A stretch of 8,332 nt of DNA, from contig DATNNN010000139.1 in NCBI GenBank assembly GCA_035601815.1, positions 1 to 8,332 on the forward strand, in the 5' to 3' direction. Under the pieces are notes generated by a model, which saw only the letters and a program-made list of their open reading frames with translations, searched no databases and had not been told where the DNA came from. Within the stretch, counting starts at the first letter, position 1. The number at the start of each line of letters is the position of its first letter. This DNA comes from DATNNN01 sp035601815. GTDB taxonomy: Bacteria; Pseudomonadota; Alphaproteobacteria; Rhizobiales; Xanthobacteraceae. Shown one piece after another: positions 1-8,332 of the stretch. The translations under genes were made by a program, and so were the position numbers.

Positions 1-1703
<1,703 letters not shown>

Positions 1704-1709
1704 GCCCCA

Positions 1710-1713
1710 CTCC
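1710..1713 (-). promoter_or_regulatory. Ribosome binding site of aceB
   Basis: GGAG on the minus strand lies 6 nt before the ATG at 1703. It supports the long, basic N-terminus of malate synthase A as really translated, rather than a start further in, for example at Met69. Confidence 0.55.
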
Positions 1714-1786
1714 AGCCCTGCGCCCCGCGCACAAGCCGGCGAGTTTAGCCCATGCAAGGGGGGACCGAAATGAGACCAATTTCCAC

Positions 1787-3076
1787 CTAGGCGAGCGCCG
1801 CCGGCTTCGGCCCGCCGGTGGCCCAATCGAGCAATTCCACCGTGTGGGCGGTGGGGATCGCCGTGCCCGAGCCGATCTGCCAGAGACACCCGACGTTGCC
1901 CGCCGCGATCACGTCGGGCTCCGTGCGCTCGATGTTCGTGACCTTGCGGTCGCGGAGCCGCGTCGCGATCTCCGGCTGCAGCATGTTGTAGGTGCCGGCC
2001 GAGCCGCAGCACAGATGCCCCTCGGCCACGTCGCGCACGTCGAAGCCGACGGCGGCGAGGAGCTGTTTCGGCTCGCGCGTCACCTGCTGGCCGTGCTGCA
2101 TGGAGCAGGCGGAGTGATAGGCGACCGTCATCTTCCGCGCCGGCGCGCTCAAGCCAAGTATGGCGAGATATTCGGTGATGTCTTTGGCGAGCTGCGACAC
2201 CCGCGCCGCCTTCTCCGCGTACTTCGGATCGGTGCGCAGCATGAAGCCATAGTCCTTCACCGTGGTGCCGCAGCCGGACGCGGTGATGAGGATGGCGTCG
2301 AGGCCCTGCCCGTCGAGCTCGAGCGTCCAGGCGTCGATGTTGTTGCGCGCCTGCGCAAGCGCCTTCTCCTCACGGCCCATGTGGTGCACGAGCGAGCCGC
2401 AGCAGCCCTCGCCCCAGGCGAGCACCACCTCGATGCCGTGGCGGGTGAGGAGCCGGATCGCGGAGTCGCGCACCTCCGGCTTCACCACCGGATCGACGCA
2501 GCCCGACATCAGCGCGACGCGGCCGCGCTTCGGCCCCTCGCCCGCGAACACGCGGCCGGTCTCGACGGACGTGGATTTCACCTTCCACGGCGCGAGCTCA
2601 AGCATGGCGGCCACGGGCTTCAGGCCGACCAACGCGAACAGCGGCGCGAAGGGCTTGGCGAAACGCGCGAGCCGCAGCGCCCCGCGGAAGCGGCGCGGGT
2701 GCGGCATGACCGCGGCGAGCATGGCGCGGTAGAGGCGGTCCAGGAGCGGCCGGCGATAATTCTCCTCGATGTATTCGCGGGCGTGGTCGACGAGGTGCAT
2801 GTAGTGCACGCCGGACGGGCACGTGGTCATGCAGGCGAGGCACGAGAGGCAGCGGTCGATGTGCTTGACCACGTGGCGGGTCGGCACGGCGTTCTGCTCC
2901 AGCATCTCCTTCATCAGGTAGATGCGGCCGCGCGGGCTGTCGTTCTCGTCGCCGAGCAAGACATAGGTCGGGCAAGTGGCGAGGCAGAAGCCACAATGGA
3001 CGCAGGCGCGCAGGATCTTCTCGGATTGCGAGACCTGCGGGTCGGCGAGCTGGGCAAGCGTGAAGGATGTCTGCAC
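1787..3076 (-). CDS. glcF: Glycolate oxidase iron-sulfur subunit GlcF
   Basis: Iron-sulfur subunit of the GlcDEF glycolate dehydrogenase, passing electrons from the flavin subunits towards the membrane quinone pool. The 429-residue product (E. coli GlcF is 407) has two ferredoxin-like [4Fe-4S] motifs: CVHCGFCLATCP with Cys25, 28, 31 and 35, and CLSCLACMTTCP with Cys76, 79, 82 and 86. The C-terminal half has the two cysteine-rich CCG-type domains, with GCCGSL at Cys225/226 and LCCGSAGTYN at Cys356/357. All expected cysteines are present, so it looks intact. The start is a GTG at 3076: the next upstream in-frame codons hold no start before a stop, and the N-terminus MQT...ILRACVHCGFC lines up with E. 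coli GlcF. No good Shine-Dalgarno is visible before it (AAGCGGGCCC), so translation may be coupled to the ABC transporter gene that ends 43 nt upstream. It is separated from glcE by about 2.7 kb, which is unusual for this complex. Confidence 0.95.
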   Translation of the reverse strand: MQTSFTLAQLADPQVSQSEKILRACVHCGFCLATCPTYVLLGDENDSPRGRIYLMKEMLEQNAVPTRHVVKHIDRCLSCLACMTTCPSGVHYMHLVDHAREYIEENYRRPLLDRLYRAMLAAVMPHPRRFRGALRLARFAKPFAPLFALVGLKPVAAMLELAPWKVKSTSVETGRVFAGEGPKRGRVALMSGCVDPVVKPEVRDSAIRLLTRHGIEVVLAWGEGCCGSLVHHMGREEKALAQARNNIDAWTLELDGQGLDAILITASGCGTTVKDYGFMLRTDPKYAEKAARVSQLAKDITEYLAILGLSAPARKMTVAYHSACSMQHGQQVTREPKQLLAAVGFDVRDVAEGHLCCGSAGTYNMLQPEIATRLRDRKVTNIERTEPDVIAAGNVGCLWQIGSGTAIPTAHTVELLDWATGGPKPAALA

Positions 3077-3119
3077 GGGCCCGCTTAATAGCGCATTTCG
3101 CGGCTCGCCGGGAGCGCGA

Positions 3120-4997
3120 TCAGTGCGTCAGCCGGTCGCCGGGATGCCGCTCGGGCACCGACATCGGGGGCTTCGCCCGCTCGCGCCGGCGCAGCATGCG
3201 GCGGATGAGGCTCATGCGCGGGCCGCTGCCGGAGGCGAGCTCCTCGTCGCTGACGATGCGGGCGCCGCCGGGCCGGTGCTCGAGCTCGATCTTGCGCTCG
3301 TGGAAGGCCTCGAGCTCGGGGCGGTGGCCGACGCTGACCACGGTGGTTTTCGGCAGGCGCTCGTTCATGAGCTGCATCAGCGCTTCCTGGCTGTTCTTGT
3401 CGAGCGCCGCCGTGGACTCGTCCATCACCACGATATCGGGCTTGTGGATCAAGAGGCGCGCGAAAGCCATGCGCTGCTTCTCGCCGCCGGAGAGCGTCTG
3501 GTCCCAGGGCCCCACCTCGTCGATGCGCTCGGTGAGCTGGTCGAGACCGACGGCGGTGAGCACCTCCTTCACCTCGTCGTCGCTCACTTCCTCGATCGCC
3601 TTGGGGTAGATCACCGCGCGGCGCAACGCGCCGATCGGGATGTACGGCTTCTGCGGCATCAGCGACATGTTGGCGTTCTTGCGCAGCTGAATCTCGCCCT
3701 TGCCCCACGGCCACAGGCCGGCGATGGCGCGCACCAGCGTCGACTTGCCCGAGCCCGACTCGCCCACGAACAGCACGCGCTCGCCCGGCGCGATCTCAAC
3801 GTCGGCGTCCTTCACGATCACAGTGCCGTTGTCGAGGGTCACCGAGACGTCGCGCAGCTTCATGGCGACGCCTTCGGGGGCGTCGCTGCGGGCGATGCGG
3901 CCCCAGGTGCCTTCCGCCTCGGCTTTCTCCAGCGCGTCGAGCGAAACCATGAGCGAGGCGGCGCGGCGGGCCGACGCCGCCCAGTCGGCGAAGCGCGGGT
4001 AGTTGTCGACGAGCCAATTGAACGCGGTCTGCACCGTGACGAAGGCGGACGCCGCCTGCATCACCTGCCCGAGCGTCATGGTGCCGTCGAGGTATTTCGG
4101 CGACGACAGGATGATGGGGATCACCGGCGCCACCAGGAAGCTCGTCTGCGCCACGGTGGTGGTGCGCATGTATTGCTTCATCACCGCGCGCCAGCGGCCG
4201 AGCACCTTCTCGAGCGCGGTATCGAGGCCGCTCTTTTCCTCATCCTCGCCGGCAATGAGCGCGATGCTCTCGCCGTTCTCGCGCAGCCGCGTGAGCGCAT
4301 AGCGCAACTCGGCTTCCGCCTGCATCTTCGTTTCCGAAGCAACCACGTAGCTGCGGCCGATGAACGCCATCGCACTCGAGGCGAGCACCGCATAGACCAC
4401 GGCAGCGATCACGAGGAACCCGGGGACCGTGATCATGGTGCCGCCGAGCTGGAAGGTCAGGTCGCCGCCGACGAACCAGAGAACCGCGATGAAGGTCGCC
4501 GCCGACAGGAACGCGGAAAGAATGCCGGCGGCGAAATCGATGGGCGCCTCGGTGGCGACGCGCACGTCCTCGGCAATGCGGTATTCCGGGTTGTCGTGGT
4601 CGCCGGCGACGAGGTTGAGATGGAAGTAGCGGCCGTTGGTGAGCCAGCGTCCGACCAGGTGGTCGGTGAGCCAGCGGCGCCAGCGGCGCTGGGTGGTCAT
4701 GCGGGCGTAGACGATGGTGATGGCGAGCGCGATCGAGGCGAGCGCGAGCGGCACGAAGATGATCGCCTGCAGGAGAACCGCGCTGCCATTCTTCTGCTCA
4801 AGCGCGTCGAAGATGGCGCGGTTCCAGACGTTGATCTCGTAGGAGACGTAGACCTGCGCCACCACGATGACGACGAGCGCGCAGGTCAGATACCAAGCGC
4901 GGGCGCGCGAGCCGCGCGCCCAGAAGCCGCGCGCGGTCCGCCAGAACCGGCGCAGGAGAAACTTTCGCTTGGCGGTTTCGTCGATTTTTTCGGCCAT
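3120..4997 (-). CDS. ABC transporter, fused permease and ATPase, SbmA/BacA-YddA-Rv1819c type
   Basis: A 625-residue half-transporter, expected to work as a homodimer in the inner membrane. Residues 1-340 are an ABC_membrane_2-like domain with likely helices near 36-53, 72-95, 155-177, 188-213 and 282-299, and the NPEYRIAEDVR motif (136-146) typical of the SbmA/BacA group. The ATPase domain has Walker A GESGSGKST (412-420, Lys418), Q-loop Gln449 in LMPQKPYIPIGALRR, signature LSGGEKQR (502-509), Walker B ending in Asp526-Glu527, and His558 as H-loop, so it should hydrolyse ATP. SbmA and BacA lack this ATPase; YddA and Rv1819c have it. Family members move peptides, cobalamin or other bulky hydrophilic solutes. 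The substrate here is unknown; a role linked to glycolate is suggested only by position. The C-terminal tail of about 30 residues is basic. I chose the ATG at 4997 (AGGGG 4 nt upstream) over a TTG at 5051 that would add 18 residues. Confidence 0.9.
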   Translation of the reverse strand: MAEKIDETAKRKFLLRRFWRTARGFWARGSRARAWYLTCALVVIVVAQVYVSYEINVWNRAIFDALEQKNGSAVLLQAIIFVPLALASIALAITIVYARMTTQRRWRRWLTDHLVGRWLTNGRYFHLNLVAGDHDNPEYRIAEDVRVATEAPIDFAAGILSAFLSAATFIAVLWFVGGDLTFQLGGTMITVPGFLVIAAVVYAVLASSAMAFIGRSYVVASETKMQAEAELRYALTRLRENGESIALIAGEDEEKSGLDTALEKVLGRWRAVMKQYMRTTTVAQTSFLVAPVIPIILSSPKYLDGTMTLGQVMQAASAFVTVQTAFNWLVDNYPRFADWAASARRAASLMVSLDALEKAEAEGTWGRIARSDAPEGVAMKLRDVSVTLDNGTVIVKDADVEIAPGERVLFVGESGSGKSTLVRAIAGLWPWGKGEIQLRKNANMSLMPQKPYIPIGALRRAVIYPKAIEEVSDDEVKEVLTAVGLDQLTERIDEVGPWDQTLSGGEKQRMAFARLLIHKPDIVVMDESTAALDKNSQEALMQLMNERLPKTTVVSVGHRPELEAFHERKIELEHRPGGARIVSDEELASGSGPRMSLIRRMLRRRERAKPPMSVPERHPGDRLTH

Positions 4998-5001
4998 CGA
5001 G

Positions 5002-5006
5002 CCCCT
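5002..5006 (-). promoter_or_regulatory. Ribosome binding site of the ABC transporter gene
   Basis: AGGGG on the minus strand sits 4 nt before the ATG at 4997. It favours this start over the in-frame TTG at 5051. Confidence 0.5.
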
Positions 5007-5096
5007 GTAGTGGCGCGCAGCGCCCGTGCAGGCAACCCGCGCAGCGGACAAACCGCGGCGGGGCGAAAAGTTCCGCAGTGCCAGCTACATACCGGT

Positions 5097-5145
5097 GGGC
5101 CGATCTTGATTGGCGACAAGATCGGTCCCGCGCGTCGCGTTTTTT
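5097..5145 (+). terminator. Tandem hairpin followed by T6, plus-strand orientation
   Basis: A 9-bp perfect inverted repeat (CCGATCTTG at 5100-5108, CAAGATCGG at 5117-5125, 8-nt loop) can be extended on the plus strand by one G-U and two G-C pairs to 5097-5128. A second small hairpin follows at once (CGCG-CGT-CGCG, 5129-5139) and then TTTTTT at 5140-5145. Read as plus-strand RNA this looks like an intrinsic terminator. No plus-strand protein gene precedes it, so it may end an antisense or small RNA, or may be fortuitous. On the minus strand the large hairpin lies between the DUF2127 gene and the ABC transporter gene but is not followed by a T run, so there it would act, if at all, as an mRNA structure rather than a classical terminator. 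Confidence 0.4.
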
Positions 5146-5156
5146 CTACTTAACGT

Positions 5157-5657
5157 CTACCTGCGTGCGATATTCGATGACCTTTCTTGACGAACATATT
5201 TGTATTCCCGCCATGTGAGCCAAATTACGACTACGTCGAGAAAAGTAATCACTAAGAGCCAAATGGAATGGGTGAAGCTGTATCTGTACAGCTGATAAAA
5301 AACGAAAAGAGTGAAAATCAAAATAGAAATCGGATAATAGGATAATTTCCTGCGCATCAGCCCGGCAATCAGAAAAACCTTCAGAATACCGTGGCTCAAG
5401 AGGTAAAATGACGTGAAAAGCTGCGAACTGACGGAAAAACTCTGCGCAAATTGGATCAGGTAGCGCGCCACTACGTCGTTCGGATCTTCGATGAGTTCTT
5501 GTTTCGTAACCGCAAGAATCAGATTCAGCAGGAAATGCTGGCTTACGAAATAGGCGAGAACTCCGCCGATGATTTCTAAGACTCCGAAAATACCTTTAAG
5601 GACGAGGCTAACCTCAAATGCGCGGCGAACGTTCTTTTCCTCAAATAATTTTTTCAT
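5157..5657 (-). CDS. DUF2127-like small integral membrane protein, AT-rich gene
   Basis: A 166-residue protein of unknown function that I recognise as resembling the DUF2127 family, from the pattern LLSHGILKVFLIAGLMRRK, the YQLYRY segment and the end VVVIWLTWREYKY. Four hydrophobic helices are likely at about 16-38, 79-100, 107-125 and 131-148, with a basic N-terminus (KKLFEEKNVRR) and a charged C-terminal tail. Length is normal for the family and no frameshift is seen. The ATG at 5657 is preferred because AGGCGG lies 10 nt upstream; a GTG at 5666 would add three residues but leaves only 1 nt to that site. The gene is about 44 % G+C (213 of 480 bases over 5161-5640) and uses many AT-ending codons, while the flanking genes are near 70 %. 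This suggests acquisition from a different genome. It splits the glc cluster together with the ABC transporter gene; a shared function with either is not shown. Confidence 0.85.
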   Translation of the reverse strand: MKKLFEEKNVRRAFEVSLVLKGIFGVLEIIGGVLAYFVSQHFLLNLILAVTKQELIEDPNDVVARYLIQFAQSFSVSSQLFTSFYLLSHGILKVFLIAGLMRRKLSYYPISILIFTLFVFYQLYRYSFTHSIWLLVITFLDVVVIWLTWREYKYVRQERSSNIARR

Positions 5658-5667
5658 TCCAAGCACA

Positions 5668-5673
5668 CCGCCT
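5668..5673 (-). promoter_or_regulatory. Ribosome binding site of the DUF2127-like gene
   Basis: AGGCGG on the minus strand lies 10 nt before the ATG at 5657 and only 1 nt before an alternative GTG at 5666, which decides in favour of the ATG. Confidence 0.4.
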
Positions 5674-5683
5674 GAAATCCCAG

Positions 5684-5699
5684 CCCTCGAGAACGAGGG
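5684..5699 (-). other. Short hairpin in the glcE to DUF2127 gap
   Basis: A perfect 6-bp inverted repeat (CCCTCG at 5684-5689, CGAGGG at 5694-5699) with a 4-nt loop lies in the 117-nt gap after glcE. No T run follows on either strand, so it is not a standard intrinsic terminator. It could be an RNA structure in the leader of the DUF2127-like gene or a chance palindrome. No convincing promoter could be picked out in this gap. Confidence 0.3.
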
Positions 5700-5774
5700 T
5701 AACGAATGTTCGCTCGCCCTTCCAGAGCGGCCAGGAGCCCGGCGGTATTCGACGCTGCGCTGCGGAAGCGAACG

Positions 5775-6980
5775 CTACATGCCCGCGTACATGCGGCCCG
5801 GGTTGAGGATGCCGCGCGGGTCGAAGCTTTCCTTGAGCCGTTTCACCAGTGCCGCGAGCCCGGGCTCGAGCGGCGCGAAGGAGGCGGCACTGGCGCGGGC
5901 CGAAACGCTCGCGCGCACGAGCATGGCGTGGCCGGCGTTGCCCAACGCGGCGCGCACTTCCGCTTCGCGCGGCGCGTCGTCCTTCATCTCCGCCCAGATC
6001 AGACCGCCGGCCCAGTCGTAGAAGACATCGGCGCCGAGTGCCGCGAGCGCCGTTCCGACCGCGGGCCCGAGCGTGGGCGGCACGGAGATGCGCCACACCG
6101 CGCGCGCCGAGCCGTCGGCGAAGGGTTTGGCGTCGCGGACAGTGCGCCACAGCGCGCAGGAATCTTCCGCGCCGAGATCGGCGAGCGCGCCGAGGGGCTT
6201 CAGCATCTCCGTGAGCTTCTCGCGGCGGTAGGCGATCGACGGCGAGACACCTTCGAGGCGGAGCGCCGTGACGCTTTTCCCTCCGCCCGGCACGCCGAGC
6301 CGCGCCGCGACCTTCGCGGGAAAATGCGCGGCAGCAGAAACGTCGGCGGCGGTGTTCATCACCGCGCGCATGGCTTCGCCGGCCCGCGCATCGTCAAGGC
6401 CGAGCACCAGGAGCGTCGCCACGTCCTCCGCGGCGGGCAACACCTTCAGCGTCCACGAAGTCGCCACCGCGAGCGTGCCCCAGGAGCCGGTGAGGAAGCG
6501 CGGCAGATCGTAGCCGGTGACGTTCTTCACCACCCGGCCGCCGCCCTTGAACGCCTCGCCGCGGCCGGAGACGGCGGCGACGCCGAGCGCATGGTCGCGC
6601 ACGGCACCGGCCTTGATGCGGCGCGGGCCGGAAAGGTTGGTGGCGACGACGCCGCCGAGCGATCCCGCGCCGGCCTTGCCGCCGAGAAGGGGACCGAGGT
6701 CGACGGGCTCGAAGGCGAGCTCCTGGTTGCTGACGGCCAAGAGCTTCTCGATCTCGGCGATGGGCGTCCCCGCCTGAGCGGAAAGCACCAGCTCCTCGGG
6801 CTCGTAGAGGGTGACGCCCGAAAGCGCGGACACGTCCAGCGTCAGATCGGTCTGGGCCGCGCGGCCGATCGCGCGCTTGCTGCCGCGGCCGACCACCTCG
6901 AGCGTCTTCTCCTCGGCAATCGCCCAGCGGACGGCTTCGAGGACTTCGGCGTCGGTCCGCGGCTTGAGGGCGTCAGGCAT
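5775..6980 (-). CDS. glcE: Glycolate oxidase FAD-binding subunit GlcE
   Basis: Second flavin-type subunit of glycolate dehydrogenase, which pairs with GlcD and GlcF to oxidise glycolate to glyoxylate. The 401-residue product (E. coli GlcE is about 350) has a PCMH-type FAD-binding domain in its N-terminal half: EVVGRGSKRAIG (28-39), a glycine-rich stretch GGKAGAGSLGGVVATNLSG (100-118) and VKNVTGYDLPRF (151-162), a typical GlcE segment. The C-terminus ends FDPRGILNPGRMYAGM, the closing motif shared with GlcD-like FAD oxidases. The start at 6980 is chosen because its A is shared with the TGA of glcD (TGATG), a 1-nt overlap that indicates translational coupling; the frame stays open upstream to 7109 but that part overlaps glcD and reads as Arg/Pro-rich shadow. 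No strong Shine-Dalgarno is seen, consistent with coupling. The gene downstream is not glcF but the AT-rich DUF2127-like gene, 117 nt away. Confidence 0.95.
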   Translation of the reverse strand: MPDALKPRTDAEVLEAVRWAIAEEKTLEVVGRGSKRAIGRAAQTDLTLDVSALSGVTLYEPEELVLSAQAGTPIAEIEKLLAVSNQELAFEPVDLGPLLGGKAGAGSLGGVVATNLSGPRRIKAGAVRDHALGVAAVSGRGEAFKGGGRVVKNVTGYDLPRFLTGSWGTLAVATSWTLKVLPAAEDVATLLVLGLDDARAGEAMRAVMNTAADVSAAAHFPAKVAARLGVPGGGKSVTALRLEGVSPSIAYRREKLTEMLKPLGALADLGAEDSCALWRTVRDAKPFADGSARAVWRISVPPTLGPAVGTALAALGADVFYDWAGGLIWAEMKDDAPREAEVRAALGNAGHAMLVRASVSARASAASFAPLEPGLAALVKRLKESFDPRGILNPGRMYAGM

Positions 6981-8332
6981 CAAAACCGCGGGATGTCGGG
7001 GAACGGCAGCTTGCCGGCGTGGATGTGCACGCGGCCGAGCTCGGCGCAGCGGTGGAGCTGCGGAAAAACCTTGCCCGGGTTGAGCAGCCCCTTGGCGTCG
7101 AAGGCACACTTCACGCGCTCTTGCTGGGCGAGATCAATCTCGGTGAACATGGTCGGCATCAGGTCGCGCTTCTCGACGCCGACGCCATGCTCGCCGGTGA
7201 GCACGCCGCCGACCTCGACGCAGAGCCGCAGGATATCGGCGCCGAAGCGCTCGGCGCGGTCGAGCTCGCCCTCTTTGTTGGCGTCATAGAGAATGAGCGG
7301 ATGCAAATTGCCGTCACCGGCGTGAAAAACGTTGGCGCAGCGCAGCCCATAGACCTCGGTGAGTTCGCGGATGCGCGCGAGCACTTGCGGGAGCTTGGCG
7401 CGCGGAATGGTGCCGTCCATGCAGTAGTAGTCGGGCGAGATGCGGCCGACCGCCGGGAACGCCGCCTTGCGGCCGGCCCAGAACATCAGCCGCTCGTCCT
7501 CGGATTGCGAGGCGCGGAGCGTAACGGCGCCGCAGGATTTCGCGATCTCCGCCACGCGCTCGATGAGATGGCTGCACTCCGGCGCCGGGCCGTCGAGCTC
7601 GACGATGAGGAGCGCCTCCACGTCGAGCGGATAGCCGGCGTGAACGAAGGCTTCGGCCGCGTGGATCGCCGGCCGGTCCATCATCTCCATGCCGCCGGGG
7701 ATGATGCCGGCGCCGATGATCTTCGCCACGCATTCGCCCGAAGCCTCGGAGGTGGGGAATCCGATCAAGAGCGCCCGCGCCGTCTCCGGCTTCTTGATGA
7801 TGCGCACCGTCACCTCGGTAACGACGCCGAGCAATCCCTCCGAGCCGATGACAAGGCCGAGGAGATCGTAGCCGCCAGAATCGAGCTCCTTGCCGCCGAT
7901 GCGGATCGCCTCGCCGGTCATCAGCACCAGTTCGACGCCGAGCACGTTGTTGGTGGTCATGCCGTATTTCAGGCAGTGCACGCCGCCGGAATTCTCCGCC
8001 ACGTTGCCGCCGATGGTGCAGGCAATCTGCGACGAGGGATCGGGGGCGTAATAGAAGCCGGCGTCGGCGACGGCGTTCGAGATGCCCAAGTTGGTGACGC
8101 CGGGCTGCGCCACGACCACGCGGTTGTCGTAGTCGATGTCGAGGATCGTGTTGAACTTGGAGAGCCCGAGCAGCACGCCGTCGGCGAGCGGCAACGCGCC
8201 GCCGGAGAGCGACGTGCCGGCGCCGCGCGGCACCACCTTGATGCCTTCGCCGTGGCAATAGCGCAGGATCCGCGACACCTGCTCGGTGGTCTCCGGCAGC
8301 ACCACCACCATGGGAAGCTGGCGGTAGGCGGT
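6980..8332 (-). CDS. glcD: Glycolate oxidase FAD-linked subunit GlcD (5' end cut by window edge)
   Basis: Main flavin subunit of glycolate dehydrogenase, oxidising glycolate (and probably D-lactate to some extent, as in E. coli) to the keto acid. 450 residues are visible, running off the right edge in frame; the ATG at 8311 is internal, since the seven codons before it read TAYRQLP, matching the SAYRTRP of E. coli GlcD. About 50 N-terminal residues are missing. The FAD-binding domain shows PRGAGTSLSGG (about 8198-8230) and APDPSSQIACTIGGNVAENSGG; the C-terminal FAD-oxidase domain shows GRISPDYYCMDGTIPR, FHAGDGNLHP (7298-7327), LTGEHGVGVEK and FDAKGLLNPGK. The ending HRCAELGRVHIHAGKLPFPDIPRF-type tail is close to that of E. 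coli GlcD, which separates it from other D-lactate dehydrogenase-like paralogues. It is the first visible gene of the cluster; promoter and any regulator lie outside the window. Confidence 0.96.
   Translation of the reverse strand, partial: TAYRQLPMVVVLPETTEQVSRILRYCHGEGIKVVPRGAGTSLSGGALPLADGVLLGLSKFNTILDIDYDNRVVVAQPGVTNLGISNAVADAGFYYAPDPSSQIACTIGGNVAENSGGVHCLKYGMTTNNVLGVELVLMTGEAIRIGGKELDSGGYDLLGLVIGSEGLLGVVTEVTVRIIKKPETARALLIGFPTSEASGECVAKIIGAGIIPGGMEMMDRPAIHAAEAFVHAGYPLDVEALLIVELDGPAPECSHLIERVAEIAKSCGAVTLRASQSEDERLMFWAGRKAAFPAVGRISPDYYCMDGTIPRAKLPQVLARIRELTEVYGLRCANVFHAGDGNLHPLILYDANKEGELDRAERFGADILRLCVEVGGVLTGEHGVGVEKRDLMPTMFTEIDLAQQERVKCAFDAKGLLNPGKVFPQLHRCAELGRVHIHAGKLPFPDIPRF

Noticed and set aside
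1742..1770. Possible sigma-70 promoter for aceB (TTTCGG, 17 nt, TAAACT on the minus strand)
   Set aside because: Spacing is right, but the -35 box matches poorly and the gap to glcF is only 83 nt; too weak to list as a promoter.
2976..5153. A 725-codon open frame on the plus strand across glcF, the ABC transporter and the gap upstream of it
   Set aside because: It is antisense to well-supported genes, spans gene borders, and its product is an Arg/His/Ala/Gly-rich string with no recognisable domain. Long antisense frames are expected in DNA of this GC content.
5708..5773. 7-bp inverted repeat GTTCGCT / AGCGAAC spanning the gap after glcE
   Set aside because: The arms are 52 nt apart and short; such pairs arise by chance, and no terminator or insertion-end feature accompanies them.
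5706..7289. A 527-codon open frame on the plus strand opposite glcE and the end of glcD
   Set aside because: Same reason: low-complexity Arg/Ala/Gly/His product, antisense to conserved genes with clear motifs.

Overview
The window is a high-GC stretch (roughly 65-70 % G+C by eye) with all recognisable genes on the minus strand. It looks like chromosomal DNA of an alphaproteobacterium, probably of the Hyphomicrobiales. That placement is an inference from GC content, the style of the proteins and the gene content; no 16S or other marker gene is present.

In transcription order, from right to left, the genes are: glcD (glycolate oxidase FAD subunit, 5' end cut by the right edge); glcE (second FAD-binding subunit, overlapping glcD by 1 nt); a small AT-rich gene for a DUF2127-type four-helix membrane protein; a fused permease-ATPase ABC transporter of the SbmA/BacA-YddA-Rv1819c type; glcF (iron-sulfur subunit); and a malate synthase of the A type (aceB), whose 3' end is cut by the left edge. 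Intergenic gaps are 117, 159, 43 and 83 nt, so no gene-free stretch exceeds 300 nt.

The core genes form a short pathway. GlcDEF oxidises glycolate to glyoxylate at the membrane and passes electrons to the respiratory chain. Malate synthase then condenses glyoxylate with acetyl-CoA to malate, feeding the carbon into the TCA cycle. In the E. coli glc operon the same logic is served by glcDEF plus malate synthase G; here a malate synthase A fills the role.

The unusual part is the middle. About 2.7 kb separates glcE from glcF, although their products work in one complex. That space holds the ABC transporter, which matches its surroundings in base composition, and the DUF2127 gene, which at about 44 % G+C does not and is probably a later arrival. 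Between these two genes lies a tandem hairpin followed by six T's, arranged like an intrinsic terminator for the plus strand, where no protein gene is seen. Malate synthase also carries a strongly basic N-terminal extension of about 50 residues compared with the E. coli enzyme. I see no CRISPR array, rRNA, tRNA, insertion sequence or clear defence system. The window is mostly well-understood metabolism with a few oddities.
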